A stretch of DNA of 64,000 nucleotides from Giardia muris (taxonomy: Eukaryota; Fornicata; Diplomonadida; Hexamitidae), in contig CM016926.1 in assembly GCA_006247105.1 (NCBI GenBank), positions 2,334,648-2,398,647 of the forward strand. The letters run 5' to 3'. A program made the position numbers and the translations under genes. The notes beneath the pieces are model-generated. The model searched no databases. It saw only the letters and a list, made by a program, of their open reading frames with translations, and had not been told where the DNA came from. This document shows positions 28,955-38,696 of this stretch, piece after piece (within the stretch, counting starts at the first letter, position 1; each line of letters starts with the position of its first letter).

Positions 28955-31432
28955 TTACCCAATTGCATCGAGATCAGCGTCATCAGCAGCTTCTACACGA
29001 CAAGGAACTATGCGACTCATCGTTGATGTCACCAACTGTTGTCCTTTAACTGCTCCAAGCCGGACTCGAGCCTCAACAACCGATGCAGATACGCACCTTT
29101 TCTCCTCATTGAGAATTTCCTTCATAGAATCTTGCTGAGGTGTTCCTGAGGGTGAATCAGTGGTGAAAGCGTCGGCTGCATAAACCCCAGCGACGGTTTT
29201 CCATGCATCTGTCATCAATGCCAAGTTCTCAGAATCGTTACCTGCTGCTTTGTTTGCACAGGAAAGAGCCGAAGCTGCTGCAACCGCCTCGCGAGCACCA
29301 ATAAGAGCACGCGCACGAGCCATGCACGAACGACCTTGTGGTCCTTTCTGAGTGTCAGTCAGTCCTCTTTCAGAGCCAGGAACTTGAGTTTCAGAGACCC
29401 CCTGACCCCTCTCCTGAGATCTAAGCTCTGTATTCATAAGGCCCTGGTGCGTGGCGTTATACACACGCATCTCGCTCTCACTGAGACAGAGGCTATGAAG
29501 AGATGAGGCCGTACTATCTGTGCCGCTGACCGGACGACCTTGATCTATAACACCCTCCAGAGTGGCATCCTCGACGACCATTTCAGGTTCAATGACATCA
29601 GGGATAATAAGCTCTGTGTTATGCGCCTCACCGTCATCTGCGAAGCATACACGCTGGCGTCTATCACTTGAAGCACTGGATACACGTGAGTCTACGCGGT
29701 TAAGGATCTCAGGGAGGGCATTCGAGGAGGCACTCTTAATCTCATCTAGCACTGAGGTATTTTCTGCAAGCTCCTGGTTTGCTAGCCTCCATCGCTCCGT
29801 GAGATGACGAATAACCTCTGCGTTATCTCCACGCTGTGCCGCCCAACGAGCAAGCCAAGCGTGTCCGATGATAGCAAACTCATCTCCCAGTGTGAGAAGC
29901 TGCTCAGCATACTGTTCCGCAATGGGGACTATGGCAAGGCGTGTACACAGCTCAAACAAGCGACGACAAACGGGAATGATGAGCATGTACGCGTTGAAGG
30001 TGAAGGCGAGGTCTGCTGCGGTCAAGAGGAGGGTACAACCTGAGAGGGCGGCGGTGCGCGTGCAGGGTACATTGTCTAAGAGGGCTATCCCGTCATTGTC
30101 ACCAATGGCCGAAACGGTTAAGGTTTCTCCTAAAGGGACAGCACCTTGCTTCGAAAGCATATCAATTCTGGATAGTAAGGCCGACACGTCCTCTTGAAGA
30201 AAGGCCAAGCCTTCTTCCGTGAAGCCGCTTGACAACGCTGTGGCCGCAAGAGCCAGTAGGTTATGAACCATAAGGAGGCGCGCCGTATAAGCCAGCTCAG
30301 CCATCTCCGAGTATTGGTCCTCGTATGTATCAGTTGGACTACCTGAGAAAGAGGTGGGTAAAGGCTTCGAATCAGGCCCAAGAACTGGGAGGCCAGGGAC
30401 AGACTCGAGGTCCAAGCGTGCGGAAGCTAGTCTCGTCCCCTGAATAAGTGATTCATTCTCTCGACCCGTATCTTCTCCCGCTTTCATGGGTCCAATGTCA
30501 TCGGGAAGGAAAATTGCGTATCCGTTCTCATGGGTAGGCTCAAAAAGGGACGAGAAGGAGATGTCCACGTGCCTTTCGAACTCTGCAAGCGCAATGAGGC
30601 AGGTGTCAAGGACTAGGTGAGCGGCACGGAAAAGGGAGAAGAAGTGTAACTGATGACCGAGTCTAAGATAACAAACGATGGTGTAAAGAAGCATCCGGCT
30701 CCGGACGTTATGCGTCGTAGGAGAGTCCTTATATGTGTTCTGAGATACGGGTGCACAGTGTGGAAGAGGAGGTAAGATCTTTGCTAGTAACCCCTTCGTC
30801 GAGTACTCGTGCTCCGCGCTCTGCACCATCGTATACAGCGTGTTTCGGGCAAGGATGGCGTAATAGACGTCGAGAGGGCAATAGATCTGCATGAGGGAGT
30901 CAACCTCCTTAATCTGGGCGGTTGCAGCAATAAGCGGGTCACTGACGGAGTTAACACGACAGAAGGTGGGAGAGTCTATGAGCGAGAGGATGTCGATGCA
31001 GTTAACTGTGTCAAGCGAATCCGCTAGGTTTGTAACGACAGGACATGGGGTCACTAGAGGTGGCATGCGGAACCGTGCACGCAGTCGTTGGGTTTCTGCG
31101 AAGACGTCACTAACACGTGAGAGAGATTCGAATTGCTCGAAGTAGTGCCTTCCAATGAAGCACGACTCGGCTTCACGAAGAAGTGCTTGGATCGTTTGTA
31201 ACCTATCGGCGTTGAAAGTGAGAGGGTTGTCGAACGAGAACTGATGGGAAATCTCCACGGCGGCGGTACTAGACGCTGAGATGAGGTCCTCAATATTCGT
31301 GTGTTGTGCCTGTCTCAGTGGCTGCTCCATGTGAGTCAAGCGGAAGAGGTCTATGAACGCCGTGACAGACCCCGCCTTGAGGGTGTTGATGCAGAGCTGC
31401 TGGATAAGAGAGAGTTGAGCCTCGTTCTGCAT
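28955..31432 (-). CDS. Hypothetical helical protein, 825 aa
   Basis: Largely alpha-helical and alanine/leucine-rich, with a pattern suggestive of TPR-like or other helical repeats in the first 550 residues. A Ser/Thr/Glu-rich linker follows (about 590-700), then a final helical part. It has no signal peptide or membrane segment and no motif I recognise. I start it at the ATG at 31432 (MQNEAQLSL), preceded by AACAAA, because the frame upstream contains no ATG. It ends 3 bp before the ankyrin gene on the same strand and is divergent from the next gene across 37 bp. Confidence 0.7.
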   Translation of the reverse strand: MQNEAQLSLIQQLCINTLKAGSVTAFIDLFRLTHMEQPLRQAQHTNIEDLISASSTAAVEISHQFSFDNPLTFNADRLQTIQALLREAESCFIGRHYFEQFESLSRVSDVFAETQRLRARFRMPPLVTPCPVVTNLADSLDTVNCIDILSLIDSPTFCRVNSVSDPLIAATAQIKEVDSLMQIYCPLDVYYAILARNTLYTMVQSAEHEYSTKGLLAKILPPLPHCAPVSQNTYKDSPTTHNVRSRMLLYTIVCYLRLGHQLHFFSLFRAAHLVLDTCLIALAEFERHVDISFSSLFEPTHENGYAIFLPDDIGPMKAGEDTGRENESLIQGTRLASARLDLESVPGLPVLGPDSKPLPTSFSGSPTDTYEDQYSEMAELAYTARLLMVHNLLALAATALSSGFTEEGLAFLQEDVSALLSRIDMLSKQGAVPLGETLTVSAIGDNDGIALLDNVPCTRTAALSGCTLLLTAADLAFTFNAYMLIIPVCRRLFELCTRLAIVPIAEQYAEQLLTLGDEFAIIGHAWLARWAAQRGDNAEVIRHLTERWRLANQELAENTSVLDEIKSASSNALPEILNRVDSRVSSASSDRRQRVCFADDGEAHNTELIIPDVIEPEMVVEDATLEGVIDQGRPVSGTDSTASSLHSLCLSESEMRVYNATHQGLMNTELRSQERGQGVSETQVPGSERGLTDTQKGPQGRSCMARARALIGAREAVAAASALSCANKAAGNDSENLALMTDAWKTVAGVYAADAFTTDSPSGTPQQDSMKEILNEEKRCVSASVVEARVRLGAVKGQQLVTSTMSRIVPCRVEAADDADLDAIG

Positions 31433-31469
31433 TTTGTTCAGTCTGCAGTACTCCAGGAAAATTGGACGG
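31433..31469. promoter_or_regulatory. 37-bp bidirectional start region
   Basis: This short interval separates the ATG at 31432 (minus strand) from the ATG at 31470 (plus strand). The side next to 31432 is AT-rich (ATTTTGTTCA on the + strand). Confidence 0.35.
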
Positions 31470-33575
31470 ATGGATGGGATGGCAGAGCTCAATGAAGGTT
31501 ATCTCTCACCTATACGGCTACTACTAACCGTTTTCTCCGCGTTCTGCGCGATTCGAGGGATGAGACGAAAGTTCCGAAGATCGAGTTGCCAATCACTTCA
31601 TGAGACGACAGAGTCCGTATGCTGTGAACTGGTGGCCAGCATAGGGTTCATCACGGTCCTCACGACATTCCATCTGACTGGGGAGGGTCTATTCGAAACT
31701 CTTCTAGTGTTAGCGGTTGCCCTAGATAGTGCGAATGTTTATAAGGACGCAGAAGCTGAAATCAAAAAGGAGGCGGCAGATGCGTACTTCACCTGTAATC
31801 TAGCGCCCAAGTCCTGCACCTTAAAGCACAGTATCCTTGTGCATCTAGCAGAAGGAGCGGTCTCGGTCACGTTGTGCAAGATCCTGGCAAAGGAGGCGGA
31901 TCACATAGCAGCGAGTGCATACATTGCTGCGGGTCTTGCCCTTGATAATTACTCAAGTGGAATAGACCTTCGTCTGACGATGCTTTCTTATGGAATCCCT
32001 GTGCTGTCCTTGCACCCGCCGTATGCCGTTTGGATCTGTTTGCTCGTATTATTCATCGGGATGCGCCGGCGAGTCCTTGAATACTCGGGATCAGTCCTCT
32101 TCGATGATGCCGTAGCACAATTGCCTGCTCTCTGTGCGAATATGCGAGGCGCTATGAAAGCAGAAGAAAGAGCCTCCTTGACAGAACGTCTCCTCACCAT
32201 CAATTCACTCATCATCACGGCCGGAAACCTCGAAGACTTACATTCGTGGTGTGTACATGTGCTGGCATCCGAGTTGGAATGTCCAGTGTTTCTCTTGACT
32301 AAGGATAGGTCCTTCTTCTCCGTTGGCTGTGATGCTACTAGAGTACGTCATGCACTACATAATCAGAGCATAGAAGAGCTTCGAAGGTCTGTTTCCAGTC
32401 ATGAAGTACCTTTGCTATACATCCCTGCCGCAAATCCGGCAGAAGTCCCAGTACAAGTGCATGTAGGCACCTACTATCTACTCGGCATCTTCCTCTCGCA
32501 TTATAACGCGCGCTTCTTCATGGGGATGGCACAAAGGGTGGATGCTTGTATGACAAGACGTCGAAGGTTCTTTTTAGACAGTGGACGCCTATCAAGGACC
32601 ATCCTGATGCATAGTAAGATACTCCTGGAGGAGAGAAGGGCTAGTAGTGAGCTTTTACGCACATTTCGTGGCCCTCCCTTCGCTCTTTGGCAACGCCTGC
32701 GTGAACCGTTACTCACAGCCAAGAAGGCGTACAGTACTGACGCTGTACAGCACGTATTTCAATGGATGGGCTACATGGCGATGGTTTATGGAAGCTTCAG
32801 ATTCGATCTGTACTATTCCAATTATCTTGAGATAGCAACGCACCAACGAAGTCCTTTGACGCTTAACCTTCTCAAGCTCTATGTTACAGGACTGCACGGC
32901 GTTAGATGCGAGCTGGTTTGTGGTGCTCAAACGTTTCGACGGTTTGGTATTTTACAAGCCTTGATTGATGCACGTGTGGGGGATGACTTGCTCCGTGAGA
33001 TGACATACGTTGAACATACCATCTATTACCTCATCATGAGCTATCTTAGTAGTCGTCTTCTTGTTCAACCAATTCAGAAGCCTATCATCATCACGATCAC
33101 GCGCGGAGCGCTCAAGTGCCGTGGAACGGCCGAGAAGCTTGTACACTCCGGAGTAGACGGAAGCTTCTTTGGAGGGAAAACACGAAGAGCTCGTATCTCA
33201 TCACCGCTTCTGGCACATCTTGATGAGACCACGGGAGACGTTCTTATCCTTAGCACGCATTGCGATCTAAGCTTTCGAACCTGGTATTGCATAGATATCG
33301 GGGCGATGGTTGATAGAGCTTATGCACTTGATGCAACAAATGACTTCACCATTCCGGCGGAGGAGACCTGTATCTCGCCTATTAGACGCCGCTCTCTCGC
33401 TGGGATCATCTCCGCGGGTGCGTTGCTACATGAGAGTACCATCTTACTCAACTCGGAAGAAGTAACGGTCAAATCGTTCTTCAGCACGGTCCATAGCCTC
33501 AATGCGATAGTCCGCTTCGCGACAACGAGTTGTACGATACACCTCCCCGAGTATCTTGACGTTCGGAAGGCATAG
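31470..33575 (+). CDS. Hypothetical protein with N-terminal hydrophobic segments, 701 aa
   Basis: Starts at the ATG at 31470 (MDGMAELNEG) or the one at 31479. The frame upstream has no ATG. Hydrophobic stretches near residues 15-30 (RLLLTVFSAFCAI), 55-95 and 195-210 (AVWICLLVLFIG) suggest a membrane protein with at least two or three segments. The remaining 450 residues or so appear soluble. I do not recognise the family. It converges on the ankyrin-pseudokinase gene with a 22-bp gap. Confidence 0.65.
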   Translation: MDGMAELNEGYLSPIRLLLTVFSAFCAIRGMRRKFRRSSCQSLHETTESVCCELVASIGFITVLTTFHLTGEGLFETLLVLAVALDSANVYKDAEAEIKKEAADAYFTCNLAPKSCTLKHSILVHLAEGAVSVTLCKILAKEADHIAASAYIAAGLALDNYSSGIDLRLTMLSYGIPVLSLHPPYAVWICLLVLFIGMRRRVLEYSGSVLFDDAVAQLPALCANMRGAMKAEERASLTERLLTINSLIITAGNLEDLHSWCVHVLASELECPVFLLTKDRSFFSVGCDATRVRHALHNQSIEELRRSVSSHEVPLLYIPAANPAEVPVQVHVGTYYLLGIFLSHYNARFFMGMAQRVDACMTRRRRFFLDSGRLSRTILMHSKILLEERRASSELLRTFRGPPFALWQRLREPLLTAKKAYSTDAVQHVFQWMGYMAMVYGSFRFDLYYSNYLEIATHQRSPLTLNLLKLYVTGLHGVRCELVCGAQTFRRFGILQALIDARVGDDLLREMTYVEHTIYYLIMSYLSSRLLVQPIQKPIIITITRGALKCRGTAEKLVHSGVDGSFFGGKTRRARISSPLLAHLDETTGDVLILSTHCDLSFRTWYCIDIGAMVDRAYALDATNDFTIPAEETCISPIRRRSLAGIISAGALLHESTILLNSEEVTVKSFFSTVHSLNAIVRFATTSCTIHLPEYLDVRKA

Positions 33576-33581
33576 CATCGG

Positions 33582-33588
33582 TTTACTA
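33582..33588 (-). terminator. Polyadenylation signal AGTAAAC
   Basis: An exact AGTRAAY match on the minus strand, 9 bp beyond the TAG stop (33598-33600) of the ankyrin-pseudokinase gene. Confidence 0.5.
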
Positions 33589-33597
33589 GTCAAGGGC

Positions 33598-35247
33598 CTA
33601 AGCGACGAACTTCGGGGATGCCTCAGTACTATTTGGGGCTGTTTTCAGTGCGGCGGAGGCCGTATCCATGACGAATTGCATCGTAGGACGCTTCTCATGG
33701 TCCTTGTCAAGCATCTGCGTTATCGTGCTGATAAGAAGACGACTCCGCAAGCTGATTGGGATAGGACTCTCAGTCTCAATGGCATCCGCAGTCTCAAAGG
33801 GAAGAGAACCGGTACACATCTGATAAGCAATGACTCCTAGTGCCCAAACGTCCACCTCCGTACCATGCCCCTTCGCAGATTTGAGTTCCGGAGCACCATA
33901 CTCCCATTTCTCACGATCACTAGCGATCGCAGTGCCCTTGAACAGCTTCTGAAGTCCAAAGTCTGCCACACGATAGGAGCCATCAGTCATGAAGATATTC
34001 TCGGGCTTGATCCCATTATGAATAAGCTTCCGATCGTGCAGGTATGTGAGTGCCTCGGATACCTGGGATAGGAACTGCCAGATCTCGCTATCTGTGAAGT
34101 CCTGTCCAGACATGAAACGATCATCAAGCTCATCACGTAAGCTACGATTACAGAGCTCGGTGAAGAAGTAAACACAGCCACCTTCAGGATCATGTAGGGC
34201 CTGGAGGTAACCTAACAGATGAGGATGGGTCAAGTCAAGCAGCTTTGAGAGCTCGACTGTAATGGCCTTGATGATGCGCGGCTGTTCCGACTTAGGACAG
34301 AAGCCATAATTGACCTTCTTCATCGCGAATCGTTCATCATCGGACGCATAAGCGATGGATATCTCGCTGAACGGTCTCTTAGAGATGACCCGGTCGATGG
34401 TATAGCATTCAAGCAAGCGCGACAGGAGGCGTGTCTCTCCTGCACACGAGTCTTCACAGGACAGGAGGTATTTCGACGAGCCTTGTATCGACAATGACGT
34501 CTGTCCAGTGCTCACAGTGGGAGACAACTCCGAGGCAGCAGAGAGGTCAGACTTCAGTAAGGGGGCCATATAAGGCATATCCATTGCTGAGGAGCCGTTG
34601 GGTGGCTTGATATCCTCTGTTAGCGCTTGTGCGACTTCAGACCGCAGTCCATGTGCACCGTACCACTGTGCATCATGTCCTGCTTTATCGTTAAGGGATG
34701 ACTCGTATGGCTGTAGGATTGGGACGACAGCTGTGTGACCTCTCAAAGCCGCCGCCATTAGGGCCGTTGCGCCCTTCAGGCAGCCGATATAGTCCTGAGT
34801 CGACTGAATACAGGTCTCAGACAGCAGTAGCTGAACGCAATCGACGTTTCCCCAGTACGCTGCAGTCATCAACGCTGACCAGCCCTTGAGATCGGTCATA
34901 CGTTCCTCATATGGGAGGAGTAAACGGATGGCCTCGGTCTTGTTGTATCTGGCGGCCAGGTGAAGAGCCGTTCCGCCATACTTATCCTGTGCGGCAGCCT
35001 CGATGCTTGCTAGAAGCTGGACACATTCCTGATGACCAGTGACGACCGAGTACATCAAGGCTGTCCAACCGTCCACGTCCTTGAGCCCGGCCTCCATGGG
35101 GATGAGGATATGGACGCATTCGTCATGACCGCCCCGTGCAGCGTGCATCAAGGCCGTCATCCCGTCGATGTCACGCTCCCCGGCACAGGAGACGTGTTGA
35201 TGCACGCCTTCGACGTCTCCGGACCTGGCCGCGGAGATGAGGGTCAT
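33598..35247 (-). CDS. Ankyrin-repeat NEK-like pseudokinase
   Basis: 549 residues from the ATG at 35247 (MTLISAARSGD), in the context GCTCGAAAAATG. Residues about 1-195 are ankyrin repeats (DGWTALMYSVVTGHQECVQLL and similar). A linker follows, then a kinase fold (about 275-545) of the NEK type common in Giardia. The glycine-rich loop is unrecognisable. The ATP lysine is present (FAMKK), and the catalytic loop reads IHNGIKPEN (34012-34020), so the HRD aspartate is replaced by glycine. DFG and the APE equivalent (GAPE) remain. It should bind partners, perhaps nucleotide, but not phosphorylate. The frame is open further upstream, but the ankyrin start and AT-rich context favour 35247. It is divergent from the first VSP gene. 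Confidence 0.85.
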   Translation of the reverse strand: MTLISAARSGDVEGVHQHVSCAGERDIDGMTALMHAARGGHDECVHILIPMEAGLKDVDGWTALMYSVVTGHQECVQLLASIEAAAQDKYGGTALHLAARYNKTEAIRLLLPYEERMTDLKGWSALMTAAYWGNVDCVQLLLSETCIQSTQDYIGCLKGATALMAAALRGHTAVVPILQPYESSLNDKAGHDAQWYGAHGLRSEVAQALTEDIKPPNGSSAMDMPYMAPLLKSDLSAASELSPTVSTGQTSLSIQGSSKYLLSCEDSCAGETRLLSRLLECYTIDRVISKRPFSEISIAYASDDERFAMKKVNYGFCPKSEQPRIIKAITVELSKLLDLTHPHLLGYLQALHDPEGGCVYFFTELCNRSLRDELDDRFMSGQDFTDSEIWQFLSQVSEALTYLHDRKLIHNGIKPENIFMTDGSYRVADFGLQKLFKGTAIASDREKWEYGAPELKSAKGHGTEVDVWALGVIAYQMCTGSLPFETADAIETESPIPISLRSRLLISTITQMLDKDHEKRPTMQFVMDTASAALKTAPNSTEASPKFVA

Positions 35248-35506
35248 TTTTCGAGCCATGGCCTGCTGGGTTTTGAGCCTTAGAGACATCTTCAAGAGCA
35301 ACGAAGGGGAGATAAAGGTCTTATAAGAGGTGTGTGACACGGAGAAGGCCAAGATGAGGGTTGAGAACAGGTCTTTTTCGATCTGACATGCCTGGGTTAG
35401 AGGGACCTGGGTGGTGACGCGTGTGGCTCTGCAGATCTCAGGGTCGCGTCCTCGCCGAGGCAGAGAGAGAAGGATCCAAACCAATTCGAATCGAGTTTCC
35501 TCAAGA
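35248..35506. promoter_or_regulatory. Upstream region of the head VSP gene (putative expression site)
   Basis: 259 bp between the divergent starts of the pseudokinase and VSP unit 1, the largest spacer left of the array. It contains CTTATAAGA near 35311, an AT-rich AACCAATTCGAATCGAGTTT near 35479-35498, and CTCAAGAATG at the VSP start. None of the nine downstream VSP units has a copy of this region. Its promoter role is inferred from position. Confidence 0.4.
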
Positions 35507-37168
35507 ATGTTAGTTGCGCTAGTCTTGACAGCCAGTGCAGTACTCGGGACGATCGACCGCTCCTCCGGGAGAGCAGTACCGGAGATCGACGTCCTCGAGG
35601 GCTCGATGGAGGTGAAGGCTCGAGATGCGGGGGCGTGTGCAGCTGATTCGACCTTCACCATCCCGGGGGTTGAGGGAGAGTTCTGCAAGAAGTGCAGTGA
35701 GACGGGTGAGGCCCCGATCAATGGGGCTTGTGCGGATCCAAGCACCGTTACGACTGCTGAATGTGCCAATGGTGTCTGTACGGGATGTGGAACAGGAACG
35801 GACTACTTCCTCTTCTATGGTGGGTGCTACAAGACGGACTCCTCTCCCGGGAACAAGCTCTGCAAGACCGTGGTTGCTGGGAAGTGCACTGTTCTCCAGG
35901 ATAACTCCCCCGCCTTCATCAAGAGTGAGGTTCTCTACCTCTGCAGTGACACCTCAGAAGATGCAGGAGGAAAAGAGAACTGCGGTACATGCACCTATGC
36001 GGCCCCAACTCCAGGAGGGAACTCAGGTGGAAACGGAGGTTCGACCACCTCCCGTAACGGAGAGGTCTTCACCTGCAAGTCCTGCCTTCCCGGCTTTGGC
36101 CTTGTTGGAGAGACTGGCAAGACCTGCAAGGCCTGTACCATCCAGAACTGCAAGACGTGCGACACGGACGAGAAGACCTGCAAGGTCTGCCTCCCCTCCT
36201 TCGGCCCGACCTACAGCTCCTCCCTTGCCATCACGTCCTGCGACTCCTGTCCCAAGAACTGCACCTCCTGCACCAACCTCGGTCCGGGGCTCGTCTGCAC
36301 CGAGTGTCAGACTGATCAGGCCCCGATCGACGGGGGGTGTGTTCCTGCAAACGAGACCACCAAGAAGGTCTGCGCCGACTCCTCCGGACACTGCACGTCC
36401 TGCCTCAATGGATACGTCCCCTACCTCGAGGGATGCTACTCGACCTTCAAGGCCGCCGAGCTGGGCGTCTGTGCGAAGGAGAAGCAGTTCCTGGTCGGGA
36501 ACACGACGGTCTGCTCCGAGTGCAAGCCGGGCTTCGTCCCGATCAACGGAGAATGCCTTCTGGTCGCCTCGACGAACGTGACGAGGGCGACCCAGATCTG
36601 CCAGAAGGAGGACGGAAGCGCCCCCGACGCGTCCTCCACGAGGTGCGGGAAGTGCCAGGACGTGACCGGGACCCCGGCTACTCAGTTCTTCCTCCTCAAC
36701 GGGGGCTGCTACAACGCCTCCACGGAGGTCGGGAAGAGCGCCTGCACCACGGCCTCTGGTGGGGTCTGCACAGCTGTCAAGGCTGACTCGGGCCTCTACC
36801 TCGACAACAACGTCCTCGTCTCCTGCTCCTCGAAGGTCCCGGGGTGCGGGGCCTGCACCTCCTCGAGCGGTGCCGTCACCTGCACGTCCTGCGGCTTCGG
36901 GTACTACAACGCCAATACCAATGCTTCTGCCACCCCCGACTGCAAGGCGTGCTCGATCTACCACTCGGGCTGCACGGGATGCAACACGACGGCCTGCACG
37001 ACCTGCTGGGACGGGTCATCCTTCAATGGGACCTGCCCCTCTCCCCCCTCCTCCAGTTCTTCGGGGCTCTCTGGGGGTGCCATTGCGGGGATCGTCATCG
37101 CCGTCCTGCTGGTGCTGGGAGGCCTCGGGGGCTTCCTCGGTTGGTGGTTCGGGTGCAGGGGGAAGTGA
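35507..37168 (+). CDS. Variant-specific surface protein, unit 1 (complete, with signal peptide)
   Basis: 553 residues. The ATG at 35507 begins a secretory signal (MLVALVLTASAVLG). About 30 residues unique to this unit follow, then the shared VSP body from STFTIPGVEG. The body is packed with CxxC pairs, GGCY motifs preceded by YFLFY or FFLLN, and repeated PINGxC blocks, as in Giardia VSPs, which coat the trophozoite and are exchanged in antigenic variation. A stalk of serines precedes one membrane helix (about 524-549) and the cytoplasmic tail CRGK. The TGA stop overlaps AGTGAAT. It is the only unit with start codon, signal peptide and own upstream region. Its 5' body equals unit 9, its middle unit 7, and its 3' half units 4 and 8. 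Confidence 0.93.
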   Translation: MLVALVLTASAVLGTIDRSSGRAVPEIDVLEGSMEVKARDAGACAADSTFTIPGVEGEFCKKCSETGEAPINGACADPSTVTTAECANGVCTGCGTGTDYFLFYGGCYKTDSSPGNKLCKTVVAGKCTVLQDNSPAFIKSEVLYLCSDTSEDAGGKENCGTCTYAAPTPGGNSGGNGGSTTSRNGEVFTCKSCLPGFGLVGETGKTCKACTIQNCKTCDTDEKTCKVCLPSFGPTYSSSLAITSCDSCPKNCTSCTNLGPGLVCTECQTDQAPIDGGCVPANETTKKVCADSSGHCTSCLNGYVPYLEGCYSTFKAAELGVCAKEKQFLVGNTTVCSECKPGFVPINGECLLVASTNVTRATQICQKEDGSAPDASSTRCGKCQDVTGTPATQFFLLNGGCYNASTEVGKSACTTASGGVCTAVKADSGLYLDNNVLVSCSSKVPGCGACTSSSGAVTCTSCGFGYYNANTNASATPDCKACSIYHSGCTGCNTTACTTCWDGSSFNGTCPSPPSSSSSGLSGGAIAGIVIAVLLVLGGLGGFLGWWFGCRGK

Positions 37169-37174
37169 GTGAAT
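37168..37174 (+). terminator. VSP polyadenylation signal AGTGAAT (one per unit)
   Basis: AGTGAAT begins on the last base of the TGA stop and fits AGTRAAY. The same seven bases occur at the stop of every unit: 38692, 40571, 42167, 44058, 45977, 47453, 49047, 50586 and 52502. The final AT of the signal also forms the ATG of the following linker. Confidence 0.65.
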
Positions 37175-37192
37175 GGTGAAGGGGAAGGATGA

Positions 37193-38692
37193 GACGGGGG
37201 TGGTTCGACCTTCACCATCCCAGGGGTTGAGGGGACGTTCTGCAAGAAGTGCGATGCCACGACTGACACTGGCTCCGCCCCTGTCAACGGGCTCTGTGAC
37301 ACTGATGCGGCCACCACGATTGGGAATGGTGCTACTTGTGCTGATGGTGCCTGCACAGGATGTGGAACGGGGAACTACTTCCTGTTCAACGGGGGCTGTT
37401 ATGACCAGACCAAGGCGCCTGGGAACAAGCTGTGCTCCGCCCTCCAGGATACAAAGAACGGAACCTGCAAGACGGCTCCAACTACCGATGCCATCACCTT
37501 CGTCAAGGACAGCAACCTCTACCTCTGTAGCGATGCGACGAACGGGGAACCGGGCTGCAGCACCTGCACCTATGCCTCAGATGTCCTCACCTGCAACTCG
37601 TGCCTCGAGGGCTTCTACCCCAACACCACCACCACTTCCGACCCCGTCAACTGCACGGCCTGCACCGTCCAGAACTGCAAGACGTGCTCCTCCTCCGCCT
37701 GCTCCGAGTGCGCTTCCGGGTTCGGGCCCGTCTACGACTCATCCCTCGTCATCACGAACTGCACCTCCTGCCCCGCAGACTGCACCGAGTGCGCCGACCA
37801 GGGCTTCTCGACCATCTGCGAGAAGTGCGGAACGGGGAAGGTCCCCATCGACGGGAACTGCTCCACGAACTCGAACGTCTGCACGACTCCATCACCCCCA
37901 GACGGGACCTGCTCGTCCTGCAAGAACGGGTTCCTCTTCTACCAGGGCGGGTGTCTCTCCCCCCAGAAGGCGGCGGACCTCAAGGTCTGTGCCCTGGGAA
38001 GCCAGCTCCTCGTCGGGAACACGACCGTCTGTACCGAGTGCAAGGGGGGCTTCGTCCCGATCGACGGGGAGTGTCTTCCGATCAAGCAGATCAACACGGG
38101 GACAACGAGGGCAGGTCAGAACATCTGCCTCGACGAGAAGGGGAACAAGGTCTCGGACACCGCCACGAAGTGCGGGGCCTGCATCAGTACGGCAGTCAAC
38201 ACCAACAACTACTTCCTCTTCAACGGGGGGTGCTACCCCATCTCGGCCGCGGGGTCTTCCTCCTCTTCCTCCGTCGGGAGCCTCCTCTGCTCGGCGGCCT
38301 CCAACGGGAAGTGCACTACTCCCGCCTCCAACGCCCCCTTCATCCTCAATACGACCTCAGGCGCCTTCACGGCCTGTCCGAAGGAGTGCGGGGCCTGCAC
38401 CTCCTCGACCGCCTGCAGCTCCTGCGGTCTCGGGTACTACAGCAACTCTACTGTGACCGGCCCCTCCGACTGCACGGCCTGTCCCAGTGGGTGCACCTCC
38501 TGTCCAAATGGGAAGTGCGCCCTCTGCTGGGACGGCTCCACTCCCACCAACAATGCCTGCCCCCCTCCCCCCTCCTCCAGCTCCTCGGGGCTCTCTGGGG
38601 GTGCCATTGCGGGGATCGTCATCGCCGTCCTGCTGGTGCTGGGAGGCCTCGGGGGCTTCCTCGGTTGGTGGTTCGGGTGCAGGGGGAAGTGA
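37193..38692 (+). pseudogene. Headless VSP cassette, unit 2 (class A)
   Basis: An open VSP frame of 499 codons without a start codon. TGA at 37190-37192 closes the frame just before GGSTFTIPGVEG, and no in-frame ATG occurs upstream. The linker ATG (37173) reads a different frame. The body has the full set of CxxC and GGCY motifs, stalk, membrane helix and CRGK. From about 37380 onward it is nearly identical to unit 9. It lacks signal peptide and promoter, so I infer a silent donor copy. Confidence 0.8.
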
Positions 38693-38696
38693 GTGA

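Noticed and set aside
31434..31492. Overlapping starts of the two divergent genes upstream of 31432 and 31470
   Set aside because: The longer versions depend on TTG start codons. The first ATGs give a clean 37-bp gap.
37163..37170. GTGAGT at the end of each VSP unit as a possible 5' splice site
   Set aside because: It is explained by the Lys codon, stop codon and polyadenylation signal. Known Giardia introns use a GTATGT-like donor, and no matching acceptor is seen before the next body.
37173..38456. 427-codon frame from the linker ATG through unit 2, and the like frames at 40576, 45982, 49052
   Set aside because: This frame is shifted relative to the cysteine-rich body and gives an Arg/Ser/Pro-rich product without motifs. 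It is a shadow of the VSP frame.
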